Assembly (NCBI GenBank): GCA_016785225.1
Contig: JAFBJZ010000781.1
Span: forward strand, 4,464,001 to 4,528,000
Direction: 5' to 3'
Length of the DNA: 64,000 bases
Origin: Psettodes erumei
Taxonomy: Eukaryota; Chordata; Actinopteri; Pleuronectiformes; Psettodidae
Part shown: one piece after another, positions 1 through 12,800 of the stretch
Layout: every line of letters starts with the position of its first letter
Numbering within the stretch: position 1 is the first letter of the stretch
Position numbers and translations under genes: made by a program
Notes under the pieces: generated by a model
Told to the model about the DNA's origin: nothing
Databases searched by the model: none
What the model saw: only the letters and a program-made list of their open reading frames with translations

Positions 1-1549
1 TAACCGGTGTGAGGTTTGATGGAACAGGTCCCGCTTCAGCTGTGTAACAGACACGAGAGGAGAGGATGCAGACACATCGGTACAGTAATCACAACGGCCT
101 CCAGCCCAATCGTGTTGATGATACAAACTCAAGTAAACACTCGAGGCGACGCTGTTGATGTAACACACAGTGTTTACATCATCTCGGGCACGCGGGCCGG
201 ACAGACAGACAGATGAGTGTAATAATGTCTGGGGCTCTGGTCTTTTAATGGTAATGCTTCGCCTGGCCAGTGGAAAGAGCTGACTAAATATTGGCAAAAT
301 TGTCAAGACTAAATATTGGCCGAGAGCACGTGGAAGCTATGACTAACAAACATTAGGTAACTGCGGTTTCTCTCTTCGATTTGAAGTCGTTCAGACACAG
401 AGGTAACATAATGCAAGCGCAATGTTTCACCGTTTAAATCAGTCTTTAAGGCAGGAAGTCACATGCCTTTTTTTCTCCCCCGTCTACGTGGGTGAACCAC
501 CGGTTAATGTCTCCTGTTTTTCTTTTCTGCAAGCACGGCTGCAATCGAGCACGAGCATCTAACACAAATATTCATGCGAAACGAGCGCTCGGGCTCGACC
601 GTCCCCACACCTGGACACAACAATGAGGCTTTTGAGGGAGCCCTCGGCAAAACTGCTACCTTAAGATGCGAGCACGCGGCGCTCTGCAGGGACGGCTAAC
701 GTTGTAAAGTTGCGCTTGCGGGACAGTTGGATCGTGAAGTGAAACTGGCCGCCAGGTTTTTGCTGAAGGAAACTAATAAAGAGATTCATTTGACTGCTGC
801 TGCTGGACGAATGTAACTTGTGAGCCGCTTCAGCAGGAACTTTACGTCTCGGCGTCGCCTCCTCGGCAATGACCCGCCACGTTTCCAACAATCTGTCAAA
901 CGGACAATAATTGGGACTGTGTGCTCCGCCACTCGGAGGGAATTAAACACTTGACGCTGCATGGAACCATTTGCGGGAACAGCGCACCCTCCACAACTGC
1001 CCCCGGCGCCACATCACACCCAACTCCGACGAAGGGGGACTTTCAAGGTAGGGCTCAGTTTCCCCCGGGCCTCGATCCGATTGTCCCAGCGGGTCAGGAT
1101 CTGCCGAGGCGTCCCGTCCTGTTGAGTTCAAAGGCCCTAATCAAAAAAGAAAACCCGCGGGCCGTCTCGTCCGCAGCCACGGCCGCAAACCGGAGACGTG
1201 GAAGAGCCGACGGGCTCAGAGCTTACACGTTCAGAGACGTTTCCAAGGTAGACGTCCAAACAAAGCAGAGGGAGATCAATGATGTCCAAAGCAGAAGTGC
1301 AGAGCCGGTCTTCTGACCGTACATTTACAAAGAGCCGTGTGCACTCAGCCAAATCATGAGCTCAGCGCTGGCCTCCAAGGAAGGCAGGCTGTGATGAGAG
1401 GATACTAAGTGCGTGCATGTGTTTGTCCAGAAGCGTGGGGTTATTAGGCTCGTCTCCTTTCTGATGTGGTCCAGGAAATGCCTCGCTGCTTCACTTGAGC
1501 CATGTTTACGCTCCGCCAGTAAACATTTTCTTGCCAGACTATAACACGC

Positions 1550-2360
1550 GCGTTAAAAGATCCTTATAAAATCTTTCCGCGGGCAGGCTCGCGTTAATTG
1601 TGAAACTCGGGGGGAGGGAAAAAAAAAAAAACGCGTCGCTGCAAGCTGCTGAATCCTGTAAACTTGGGGGAGGGGATATCGCAGTTTTTCCAGCGGCTGC
1701 ACGTTTCGCGAGGGCGCGATGATGTGCGACCACCGTTCCACGCAGTGAGTCGAAAATCGCACGCTGGTTCTCTCGACGAACGACCTGCGGGGACGAGTTT
1801 GGCGGCGACGCGACTCGCGGCACATCGTCTCGCGCGGTGGAAAAAAGCGCTCCCCCGCTCGGCGGCCGCCTCGGGTTTTTCTCCTGTGGAGCTGAGGTCT
1901 GTCTTCGGAGGGAGGGCAAAGAGCATATTTGAATCTGGAAAATATTACCGGGGGTGGAAGAACATGGGAAACAATAACACGAGGAGGACTCCTCTTCCAT
2001 CCTCTGGGCTCTGCGATTTGAAGATATGCTTTGGTCGGCAATTTCGCCTGACCGCAACTACCCGCTTGGCCCCCGTCCTCCGCTACTCTTTTTCCACCTC
2101 CCTCTAAAGTGGGCTTTTGTCTCGGCCGGCCCCTGACGACAGAATGGCTGGAGAGCGGCTCGGGAACAGCAAAAAAAGAGAAAGAAATCCCTCAGGTAAC
2201 GGCTTGGGTCGGGTCGGTCTGCGTCATTTAAGACGAACGTTCCCTGCAGCTCCGGACTCTCAGGCCACCGTACCGACCACCCCCCCGCCCCCGCCAGGAC
2301 AGTTGCGGCAGGTCAGACGGGCGTCTTACGAGGGTCCCGCCGCCCTGCTGGAAAGTTTCC
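1550..2360. promoter_or_regulatory. Candidate CpG island
   Basis: This is the densest CpG cluster of the left end, with runs such as cgcgagggcgcgatg and ggcggcgacgcgactcgcgg. CpG islands usually mark promoters, but no exon can be attached to it. The plus-strand open frame at 1664-2107 is unlike known proteins and is likely a by-product of composition. Confidence 0.4.
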
Positions 2361-5300
2361 CGCGTTCAGAGAGAGCGCTTCCTCTTCACACATGCAGAAG
2401 CAATCACAGCGTGGAGGCAAACGGAGCACGTAGGGCTCCCTTCAAAGCAGAGAGCGTCCCTTCTGTTTTTGACATTGAGGCAGCTCAAGCCTTCCGGCGA
2501 CTGATTGACTACTGTTTTCACAGAGGAAACCATAACAAATGATTTGTAAGCTGTTGTCAAACAAAAAACCACCAGTGGGACGGCCAACGGAAAATCTAAT
2601 CTACGTTTGCTTCCTGCTGGGATGAATTGTGGAAAATACCTCATAAAAAGGTAGCGAGACAGAAAAAAAATAAATAAATAAAAGACGTGGTGCGGCGAGA
2701 TAAACGAGCGGGCAGTTTGCGGACGTCTCTGGGTTGTTTTACGAGGGTCTGAGCGAGCGACACGACAACGCTCTGTGTTTTGAGAAGCTACCGTGCGCCG
2801 GCGAAGCCCTTGGAGAGGAAAAAAAACAAAAACAAAAACAAAAAACAACTTCTTCTGCTTATTTGAGCGAGGACCCGTCCAAGACCAACAGCCTGCAGCT
2901 TCAGAGCGGCCTACAGCACCGCGTGGTCCGCTTCCGTCTGCCAGGATGGCTTCTGACGTGCGACAAGTCGATAAGCATGGCCGCTTGTTCCCGGCGCTCC
3001 GTCGCAGTGGGAATCGCCGAGGGACGCTGAGTTGCAGCGTCTCGTATTAACCGCTTAGGGACTTTTAAGATCTCAGAGGAATCTGACTAAAACTTTCCCT
3101 TCCAGCCGCTTTCCTCAGGAATCCATGCAAAAGCGAGGAAACAAACTCCTTTCTCTCTCCGCTGGGAACAGAATCCTCGGCAGCGCGCCAATTCCGTTGC
3201 ATCGACTATGTTTTACCCTACGGAAACCCAACAAGTCCGATGACGCCACGTTTCTCTCACGGAAACCCATGGAGCGCCTGCCGCGTTTTTTACGGCGCAT
3301 TTATGCAACCCCGTTAAAACCGTTCAACGTGGAAATGCACGCAGCTGCTCGGCAGTCATCGGTAAACAGATGGAGTGAAACCCATTGTTTGTTGAGTCAG
3401 CGCCCACGACGACGCAACGTCGCTCCTGTGCTCCGAGGGGGTCGGGGACGCACGGCGGCAAAGTGCGCGCAGGCCTTACGAGGCGTGGCGGTTGACCTGT
3501 GGTTGCACGTGCGAATGTGCGTGTGGTGCAGCTAGACAAAGACGATCCAACAAAACACAACATCTGCACAAAAGTGAGACCAACGCGAGTCCTCTGCGTC
3601 AGGACAGTGCTGCAGGAGGTGTAATTGTAATAATGACAGAACATAATCCCCGTCAGCTCCCACACATGGTTTCCGAACACAACTTCTCTGACGGAGTGGA
3701 GACTGCAGTTAAAGAACAAACAGATTCTGGGATGAAACTCTCTCACATTATGATTTCCTGCAACAGCATGAAATCCCAATTTCTTCCACATAATGCTTCT
3801 CCAGTGCTACTGTCAGGCACGGCAGTACAGTAACAGTAACAGTATTTAAAGTTCGGTCGGGCTGGGGGTTGGGGGGGTGTTTCACTGCTGCCATTAGTGA
3901 TTCCATAAACAGGAGGGAAATGAGCTATGGTTGTAGCCTGCGTGCCGATCCGATCGCTCCCTGGGCTGTCCTCCACCCGGGACAGGACAGCGGTGATTAA
4001 AACTAGCAGACCTGAACCCAAACACACAGCGCCTCTGTCCTCCACGGTCCACAGGCTGAGACCAAAAGGATATGGGCAATGACTCCTGCAGAAACCAGGC
4101 TGACAAACGTCCAACCAGGTTTGATGGAGCCGTTAAGATGACAGTCGTGTGATTTTTACTTTTAATAAATGGCTGGGTTTTGTATTTTTTTACTCACTGA
4201 AGTTTATTGAACACTTTTTTTTTGGCCTCTGCCATCGTCGTGTCTCACACCGGTAATGGCGTTTTCTTGTTCCAGTCTGGATTTTTATGAGCACCATTAC
4301 TCTCCACCACTGTGTGCTCATGCTTAAGCTAATGAGGCTTAACCCTAACCCAGGTGTTCCCATTTTGGCTTATCTTAATCCAGGACTCTGTAGTCTTGCG
4401 ACTAACTGAGCCAAACATAAGCCGCGCCGATGAAAGCTACTTATATGCTCAGGTTTAACCGAGGCCTCCGGGCTCAACCTAAGCCTCGTCCGTGAATCAG
4501 GGGCCCAGAGGGCCAGAAGAGCAGCGTGCTGCGTTTTCTGCAGCAGGACCTTTGCATTCGCACGAGCGACGGCTGTCGGGCCAAAAAAGTAGGTCAGACG
4601 TGCCGCTGACACGATCCACACGGGGAATCTGTGAAACCTGAACTCTGCTACCGACGGCCTCCCCTGACGACAGAGCTGCGTCCCGCTCCAGACAGGTCAT
4701 CGGGTCGCCTCCCTGAAGCTCCCGTACCAAACCCAACGCAGAGCAACCGCCGTCTCACGCCTGCACGTCACATCACGCCTCGTTACATTTACAAGTTGAC
4801 GTGACGCGGCACAGGCTTTTATTTGCTGCTTCCGGGATCCCACGGCACAGCACCTGTTGGAAAAAAGAAACCCTTTACCTACCGAGCACGTCCCTCTGGA
4901 TTCTTTCCAAATGATGTAAATGCAGCTTCTTGTAAAACATGTCTGGAAAGCATACGGTAAGGCTTTGGCACACATGACAAATGTGGCGCGGACACCTTGA
5001 TCTTTAATTTCCATGCCACGAGGCATGATGTCACAAGTAATGCACGCGGACGACGGCGCCGGTCCAGGGTTTAACGCTTGTTAAGAGACGGGCTCCGGCA
5101 GGCAGCGGGAAAGCGGCGTAACCTGAATGATTTGAATCTACGTGACGGAGTCACGCGGGTCTGATGTTATTTGCAGCCTCCGGCTTCGTTAGCGATGCTC
5201 GCGCGAGACGGGGCCCACACAGGTCGCGGGGCTAATGAAGTCTGAATGAAATCCCGTTCCTCCGGATTCTCACACGTTCCATATTTACTGGTCTCATTTG

Positions 5301-6413
5301 GCTCAGTTTCTGCAACGGTCGGGGTGAGCTTGACAAAATCCGGAGCCGGTCCCATTCTTTCCACTCGGATCATAAAACTCCAAAACTTTCCTCCCCTCAG
5401 CACGGCCGCGGAATAATTAAGCGAGCTCTTTCCACACCACATCACAGAGGAAAATATTAATATTTCTATTTCGATGCGTCGGTTGCGCTCCCGGCTGCTT
5501 CATCGTGCAGCCCCCGCAGAAGAAACGCGGCGCAGGAGAGGCCCATCCCAACAACAACACGCAAAAGCGAATTCACAGATGTAATAAGCTTGTCAATCAA
5601 ACGCGGACAACAAACGCGGAGGGAGGGCGGGCCGGGGGCGACGGGGTCGTCCGGGTCGCCGCCGAGCCATCCATCACGGGCCGGCGGACGGGGAGACGCG
5701 CCGGCCTCGTACAGACCCGCGTTCAAACGGAGGTCACGCAGTCAGCCAGCGACCTCGCTGATCCCGGGGAAAACATTCAACGCGGATTAAGTCAAACGCG
5801 GCGGAATGAGTCACTCATTTACCCGCAGGCAACCGGGAACTGGCTTATTTCGACTTTCAGCTGCGCCGCTGACACCTTTACATCAATGTGGACCGGAGCT
5901 GGAGGTAAAGAGCTGCATTCACGTCTGTTAACTGAACTGAGCTTTTTGAGAAAAAAAATAAATAAATAAACATTTGAACCTGGACAACTGTACAGCTACA
6001 GTATTAATAACCATCAGTGAGTGTGTGTGTGGGGGGGGATCAAGTCTGTTCGCTGTCCTTTCATCATTTTTATTTAAAGTCATTAAAATGACATTCATCA
6101 GCGTTCTCTCTTAACGGGAGCCTTGCTCTGATGACAGTAATTCTTTTTTTCCAAACGGTGTGGGAGGATTTTAAATGACAGACTTTTATAAATAATGAAG
6201 ACGACGTTTCCATTTAGCGCCGGATTTGCCGACCGAGCAGCATTCAGCCCCACGATTTCAAATTTGAAAGGATCTGAACAGCGGGTTTGCTAAATATTCA
6301 ACATAAATATTGCAGGAGGTTGTTCTTTTATTCAAGGATGTTTACTCCACGCAGACGATCTCCCCAGTTGCCTCGATAAAAAACGATGATGTCATGCTTT
6401 CCCTTTCAGCTCC

Positions 6414-6447
6414 AGGAGGAGGAGGAGGAGGAGGAGGAGGAGGAGGA
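6414..6447. repeat. GGA trinucleotide repeat
   Basis: About eleven GGA units. It encodes a spurious poly-glutamate in one frame. Confidence 0.97.
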
Positions 6448-6895
6448 ACGCTGCTGCAGAAACATTAGCTCATGGAAAAAAAGTCCCTGCTCGGTCATTT
6501 CAAACACACACCCACTTTCTCTGCAAACTCTTACTTTTGTTTTCTACCAAATTGCATTTTTTCTCAAGTAGGACACACAGCAGTGCCCCCCCAGCCCCCA
6601 CCCCCCACCCCCCCAACCACAGCTGTCAACAAACAACATGGACATGGAGACAGATTTGGGGAGGTGCAGGTTTTCATGTTTTAAAATCAGAAACACTTGA
6701 TCGCTGATTTGAAAATGACGTGCTGCTCTCAAAAATCTGCTCCACAAACAAAGGCAGCGTCTCCTCCTCCTCGTATCTGCGGGAGGTTTTGTTTAAGCCT
6801 CGCTCATCCAACAGCTGTTAGCGCCATGCCACTCTTGCATTGACTATATTATTTGACATTTATCATTTATTCCGGGCTGTTCACACAATGAAGAT

Positions 6896-6930
<35 letters not shown>
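6896..6930. repeat. CA dinucleotide repeat
   Basis: About seventeen CA units in noncoding DNA. Confidence 0.97.
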
Positions 6931-6931
<1 letters not shown>

Positions 6932-9139
6932 CTGGCCACAACAGAAGCTCACCCAGATGGTAAACAACCACGCCACCCTCTCGACACAGAAGCTCATCTG
7001 TGAACCATTTCCAGCGTGGAGCCACTTTCCGTGATCTCTCCCGTGCGGCGCAAGCGGCTTTAAAAAAAAAAACAAAAAACGATTGCATACTATTTCAGTT
7101 GGGTAGGAACATTTCTCCGGCCTTGACATTTTTATGATCCGGTGTTCCTCCACCTGCTGCGCGTTACGGACGGAAAGACAACTAATCACTGCGCCAACAC
7201 CGCGGCGTAGGAGGAGACCCCACGAGCCGCTGGGCCTCCCGGCCGCCATTTAGCCGCAAAGTCGAAGAGGGCTGACGTTTTGTCACATTTTCTTTGATGA
7301 AAAACGTCTTGGAGGGATTAACCTGTCAGACGCGCGAGCGGGCCTTCGGGCTGGCTCGGTCGCCGATGTTACGAAATGAGTTTGTCCACGTCGTGCCGGT
7401 CCGGCGTCTCCTGCCAGGAACTTTGCCTCGTGAAGCCAGTTGTACATTCCTGCCGTGTCATTAGGGGGATCATTTATACGGCTCCATTCACGTAAGGAAG
7501 GAACTGAATGGAGCGCGGAGGATCAACGGCCATTGCGCGGTCTGAACCGAGGGTTCGCACACGAACCCGAAACAAACACAATGTGTGACGTAATACACAC
7601 ACACACAGTGTCGTGACGAGGTTTTTCGCTGTAAATATTTCGTTGGCGTCGACCACAGCAGCGGGTTGCATCTGCAGCACTTATAAAAACCGACATCAGA
7701 AAGTTAAATGCTTTTCCAGTCTCGCTGCAGTCGCTTAATTGTGCATGGGAACGTTTCCACAAAGCAGAGGTAGGCCTGCAGGATTCCTCGATACGAAAAA
7801 AAAAACAACGGATGAATGCACACTGTGCGAGAGGCTCGGCGTTGCAGCGAGGCGAACATCGGGATCGACGGGCTCAGCGGAAAGCGGGCGCGGCAATGCG
7901 AAACCACGCGATGGAAAACGCTGATCGTGCAGTATACAATCAGCAGGAGCACTTTGCACGCGCGGACGCAAACAACAACAAAGAAGAAATATGTTGCCCA
8001 AACTCTGGCACTGGAGAACCATGCAACTTTTATCCTCATTAACGTTAATTCTTTCCCCTTCCCTTTTTTATTTTTTTTATAATCGCAACACTCATGCACA
8101 TAAAAGCTAAGTCGCCATCTGTAATTTATATTGATGCTTTTACCCCGGAGAGGAGAATCACACATCCTGTGCATTGTAAAACAAACTCCACAGCCGTGCT
8201 CAGGACTTTTATTAAACACAAAGCTACAATAAAAGACGTGAGTAAATGCACAAGCTTTTTCACACACAACGCATCATGGACCGGAGCTTGGAGGATGACT
8301 ACTGCTGGGTGCAGGAATGATGCCTGATTTTTATTTGCCCCATGTTAAAAACCAGTTAAAAGACCATCTGCTGACACAAGCTTGGGCCAGACATTTTAAT
8401 TCAAACAGATGAAAAAGCCGTTAATACCAGACGTAGAAATATCACCTAAATAACCACCAGGATGTGTAAATTCTTCTGCAATCATAAATTTAGAAAAATG
8501 CTGTTCTGAATCTATTTTTTATATGCGCAGAACACAAAACTATTAAACTCCTAAATAAAATAAACAGAAAGAGGAAACCAATTTACAAAATAAATGGCTC
8601 AACAACTTAACCCTTATTGAAAACAGGATGACAAAACGAAAGCAGCGGGCGGCAGCCAAGGCGACCCCGCACGGACGCCAAGTCTTTGTTCGAGAAATTT
8701 ATAGCTCATTGGCAGGATTGTCCACGCTCCGTCTGGGACGAGGACGTGCTTCAAATCCATCTGTCAACAGACGCGCACCGATGCAAGTTAGCGTAGCTCC
8801 GCTTTTTAAGGAATCGCGCTGTTATCCCCCCCCCTCCCGGGAAGATGTAGTTCAAGTGTGCCGCCCCGCTTCAGACGCCTCACCTCGGGGCTGTAAAGCG
8901 GGGTCGGCAGTTGCTCGCCCAGACCTGGTCTCAGTCAAACACCTGGATCCGCTTCCTATCTGTCAGCGTCTTTCCGCTCTCTCGGGGGCAAGTGGTCGTT
9001 CACGCCCAATTAGGATCCGATCAGTGTAACATCAGCGCTGTCCACCAGCAGAAGGGCCGTGCGGGCCGCGCCAGAAATAGCGGTGGTGGTGGCGAAACCA
9101 GCGGCCAGGGGGCAGGGGGTTGGAAATTTGAGAAGAGAG

Positions 9140-9141
<2 letters not shown>

Positions 9142-9179
<38 letters not shown>
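9142..9179. repeat. GT dinucleotide repeat upstream of angptl2
   Basis: About nineteen GT units, preceded by a short GA run, 170 bases before the TATA-like box of the candidate angptl2 leader exon. Confidence 0.97.
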
Positions 9180-9180
<1 letters not shown>

Positions 9181-9344
9181 CATGTGTTGTGCATGCTTGT
9201 GGATCTCCTTTGTGCCACGGGGAGGAGGGGTGGAGAGGGAAGGCTGTTGCTTTAAACAAGAATGTGTTCATTTTAAGGGCGAGGGGGGAGGCTCCCGCTT
9301 CTATTTGTCTGCCTGCCGAAACACTGCTGGAGGATTTCTCATCA

Positions 9345-9350
9345 TTTAAA
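9345..9350 (+). promoter_or_regulatory. TATA-like box before candidate angptl2 first exon
   Basis: TTTAAA sits about 25-30 bases before the GA-rich tract chosen as the probable start of the leader exon. The spacing fits a TATA element, but TTTAAA is a common hexamer, so this is weak support only. Confidence 0.25.
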
Positions 9351-9369
9351 ACCGCCGGGGAGGGGGGAG

Positions 9370-9406
9370 CGAGCGAGCGAGAGAGAGAGAGAGAGAGAGA
9401 GAGAGG
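9370..9406. repeat. GAGC/GA repeat at candidate angptl2 start site
   Basis: GAGC units pass into about thirteen GA units, just downstream of TTTAAA. GA tracts are common at TSS-proximal sites. Confidence 0.95.
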
Positions 9407-9878
9407 TGCAGCTGAGAGAGACGGCCTCTTAGAGCTGTGAGGCAGAAGTGATGGATTCAGCCCTCAGAAAAGTGACAGTCTTCTAACGGGCCACAGGCGG
9501 AAGGCAACCTGCCCCCGGACTCTCCCCGTTTATCAGGGATCTACCAGCGGCGTCCCACTGAAGACATCCTGAAAGGGTTCCAACTCTTTCAGGCCGGGAT
9601 TCGGGAACGATCTCCTTCGATGGTTGCTGGAGACTTTCCGGCAAGTTGAGCTTCTGCTGGGCTGATGACGGCCTTTTAAGCGCAGCCTTGAAAACCAACT
9701 CTCCTTCGCCGGTGGAATGGACTGAGGTGATAAGAGGCAGAGCGAGCAGAGCGAGGAAGAGGAGGCAGGCGCGCAGCTTTCACGCTTGGGATGACTTTCC
9801 GCCAGCGGGGACTTCAAGCATCTCCGGCAGGAGGGCAAGGCAACTGAGGGAGCGCCGTCCACACTCCACGGTCGTCTC
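9375..9878 (+). other. angptl2: Candidate noncoding first exon of angptl2
   Basis: The gene needs an upstream noncoding exon because its coding exon 1 starts with a splice acceptor. This stretch ends in a good donor (gtctc|gtaagc at 9879), has the CpG-containing, gene-like composition of a 5' UTR, and lies behind a TTTAAA box and a GA-rich initiator-like tract. An alternative internal donor is at 9727 (gactgag|gtgata). The 5' edge is a guess; only transcript data would fix it. It lacks a long plus-strand coding frame, as expected for a leader exon. Confidence 0.38.
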
Positions 9879-12800
9879 GTAAGCATTGAGCAACCTTTGA
9901 CTCATTTGCACGTTTATCTTGTTGGTTTACGTAACACTGTGCACGTGCAAAAATGACTATGATTCTCCACAATGAGAGTTTGGGGACGTTTGTGACGAAT
10001 CGCGTTCCACGGCAAATGGTGACCTTTCTCGTTCGTGAGCTCATACTCGGAGAACCCGGTGACATCTCTGACATGACAGCGAAGCTCTCTGTTTTCCGCA
10101 ATTCTCATCAACTTAGTGAAGTCAGGCTTTGGCCGTTCCTGCTCAAACCGCTGCCATCATGGTTCGGTTTTAATCTTGAGTCGAGCAGCCGCCATGCAGC
10201 ATCTGTTATCTGACTCACTGTTCGGTGCCAGCGGGTGATTCTGCTGGCCGATGACTAACCCGACAGATGACTGAAAGCCTTGGTCGGGGAGGGGCGGTGC
10301 TTCAGCGCACGGTGATGCTGGAGAGCAGGCTCTCCGGGCTAAGTGTCGCTTCACTACTGATAGAAAACACTGAGTTTGTCAAAACGGAGGACCCCGAATG
10401 TGTTAAAAGAAAAAAAGGGTGTCCAGAGGATGTCTAGATTCTAAAAAGCACCATTCACTTGTGAAAAAGAAAAAGAAAAAAGACCACCTCATTATGTCAG
10501 GCAGCCTGCAGCTTCAGGATGTTCCCCTGGGCTGGAGAGGACAGGGAGGCAGGCGGCTGAATCCCGTCTTTGTTTCTGTTGCCAGGGCAGTGTTTGGATA
10601 AGGGGGCTTTGAGGTAGAATGCCGGAACTTATCGAAACAATTCTGGAGACCCCCTGCCTCCCCGTCTGAGCGGCGGAACGCGCAGCGCAGCAGGAGGAGG
10701 AGGCAGAGTGAAACCCGAACTGGCGCAAACGCTCGAGCTCAAAACCAACGCTGTCCCGTAGCGGCGAACCCAGCGGGCAGGTGAGGGTCATCGTGTTCTG
10801 AATGCCATGTCGCACGCTCACCGGGATTACACGCTTGAGGGGGGAAAAAAAAGAAAAAAAGAAATGAGGTCAGCCCTCGAGGCAAAGCAATAGTGCAGAT
10901 TACCACGGAGCAGACCCGAATTTGACTCGGAGCCAGCGCATGTTAGGTGTCATGCGGGAGACCTCGCCAGTTCCCAGTGGAGCTGCCGCTAATTTGAGCA
11001 TGCAGCACAAAGCCGCCCTGCCAAGTGCCCGCTCCTTCCTGGCAGCCCGTAAATCAGGCGCTTTGTAGCCGCGCTGCCATCTCTTGCTGCGGACGATGAT
11101 GATGATGTGATTATGAAGCATTCACACAGAAAGTAGGGCACTGGGAACCAACTGGGTCAGTAGATGCAGTATGTCTTGTAGGTACGGCGGGGGCGAGGCG
11201 GGGTTTGGTGGGGGGGTGGCGGTCCTGCGTCTAGAGGGTCCTGCTCTACCCGTCCGCCGCCGCCACCGACCCTCGGTGTGTGTACGGCGGCTCGCTCTAA
11301 TGAGGTGACGAAGAATGCGAGGAATGCCCCGCTCGCGCTGAAATGAGAGGGGCCGGGGAGCGAGACATCAGCCGGTCTGAGCGAGGCTGCCCACCTTCTA
11401 ATTAATATGTGCTGAGCGCGGCTGAAAAGGCCGGAGGGCAGCGCCAGCCCCGATTTGACGTAAAGTCAAGTCCATGAGGAGGACTCCTCGCCCGGCGATG
11501 GCAAAGAACCCTACATTTCGGCGTGAAGTCGCCCGGGAGGAGCTGCCAATCAAATTGCGACGCGAGTGCCGTGGCACGGCATCTCCGTCATTCATCTTAA
11601 GGCCCCGGGAAGAGTGGACGTAAACTACCGCTTAAAATGTTTTAGAACACCTCCTATTTTTTCCAGTTATTTTTGTAATTAACATAAATCACTCAGCGTT
11701 GTGCGGCGCGGCACGGTCCTAGTGATGCATCAGAAGCTGCAGTGACGCTGCTTGTTCCTACAAACTGTGTGTTTTGCACGGATTGGGGGCGGGTTTAATC
11801 GGCACCTGTAGGAGTTGTTTTCGTTAACTTTCGCGGCTTCGGTTTTCCTTACTATTATTATCACCACCTCTGGTAGTAAAAATACTGCTGAGAACAAGAA
11901 AAAAGAGACTTGTAGTGAAACTTCTGGTCGGTCGCGTGACGCTTCTCAACACCAGTTCATTACTGCTGCTGTCGGCCAGTCAATAGCAGCCAGTTAAACT
12001 GAACTGATGTTAGGACAATAATGAGCTGCGGGGGCTGCGGGGGGCTGTTTACGGCCAGGACGGGGGGTGGGGGCTCTCTGCTGTTCCCTCTGGCAGGCTG
12101 TGGACGGGCTAATAACAGGCTGTCTCCGCCGGGGCAGATGGGACACTCTCTCTCTCTCTCTCCGGTCCCTGGGAGACCGAGGCCCTGTTATCCCAATGCA
12201 CGCATTAAACCCGAAAAGCACTCGCAGACACGCACATGCCGCGTACAGTCACGCCGCGTTCCATCGCAAGCTGCAAACATTTTGCCCTCAGCTTTGAAGT
12301 GTAGCGGAGCCTGAAGCCCGGAGCGGGAGATTCCGGGCTAACGACGTCTGACGCGGGACTCCTCGGCAGCGGGGGCAAATCACACGGCTCGTGTTCCGGG
12401 GGGAGAAACCACAAGGAGCAACTGGCCAAAAACAGTCATCAGCACATTACAAGCAGACAGACGGCAGGCCGCTCTGTTATCTTGGTATGAGCTCGCTGCT
12501 AAGATATTATCAGCGATTTCTGTCCACCTTGTTTTGCAAGACTGTAACATCGTTCCGGTGATAACCGACAAGTATCCCGCCGCATGGCGTGACAATGCTT
12601 GGCGTGGCAGTCCGCATCAGCTGGCATTTGCTGAGGTGACGTCACAGAGCCTACTGATCCGGGCTTTGTCGGCCGGATCAGGACCACTGAAAGATCTCTT
12701 ACAGTGCTGACAGAAGACAGAAAGAAAGCAAAGCTCCACTTGTTTTTTTTAAACTAATATTCCATCTGAGGACTTTTAAGAAAGTACGTGGAAGACTCGG

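Larger units (their letters stand above)
1..9340. other. GC- and CpG-rich region without a credible gene
   Basis: Many open frames exist on both strands because the DNA is GC-rich, but none resembles a known protein or shows paired splice signals. CpG is densest at about 1.55-2.35, 5.47-5.80, 7.20-7.42 and 7.80-7.97 kb. Short runs (A11 near 1.62 kb, GGA, CA and GT repeats) are scattered. It is probably upstream intergenic DNA or an intron of a flanking gene. Confidence 0.5.

Noticed and set aside
1664..2107. 147-codon plus-strand frame in the left CpG cluster
   Set aside because: Arginine- and serine-rich translation typical of CpG-rich noncoding DNA, overlapped by equally long frames on the other strand; no family match or splice signals.
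5770..5790. aacattcaacgcgg, resembling the mature miR-181 start
   Set aside because: It departs from the miR-181 sequence after nine or so bases and no hairpin partner is visible.
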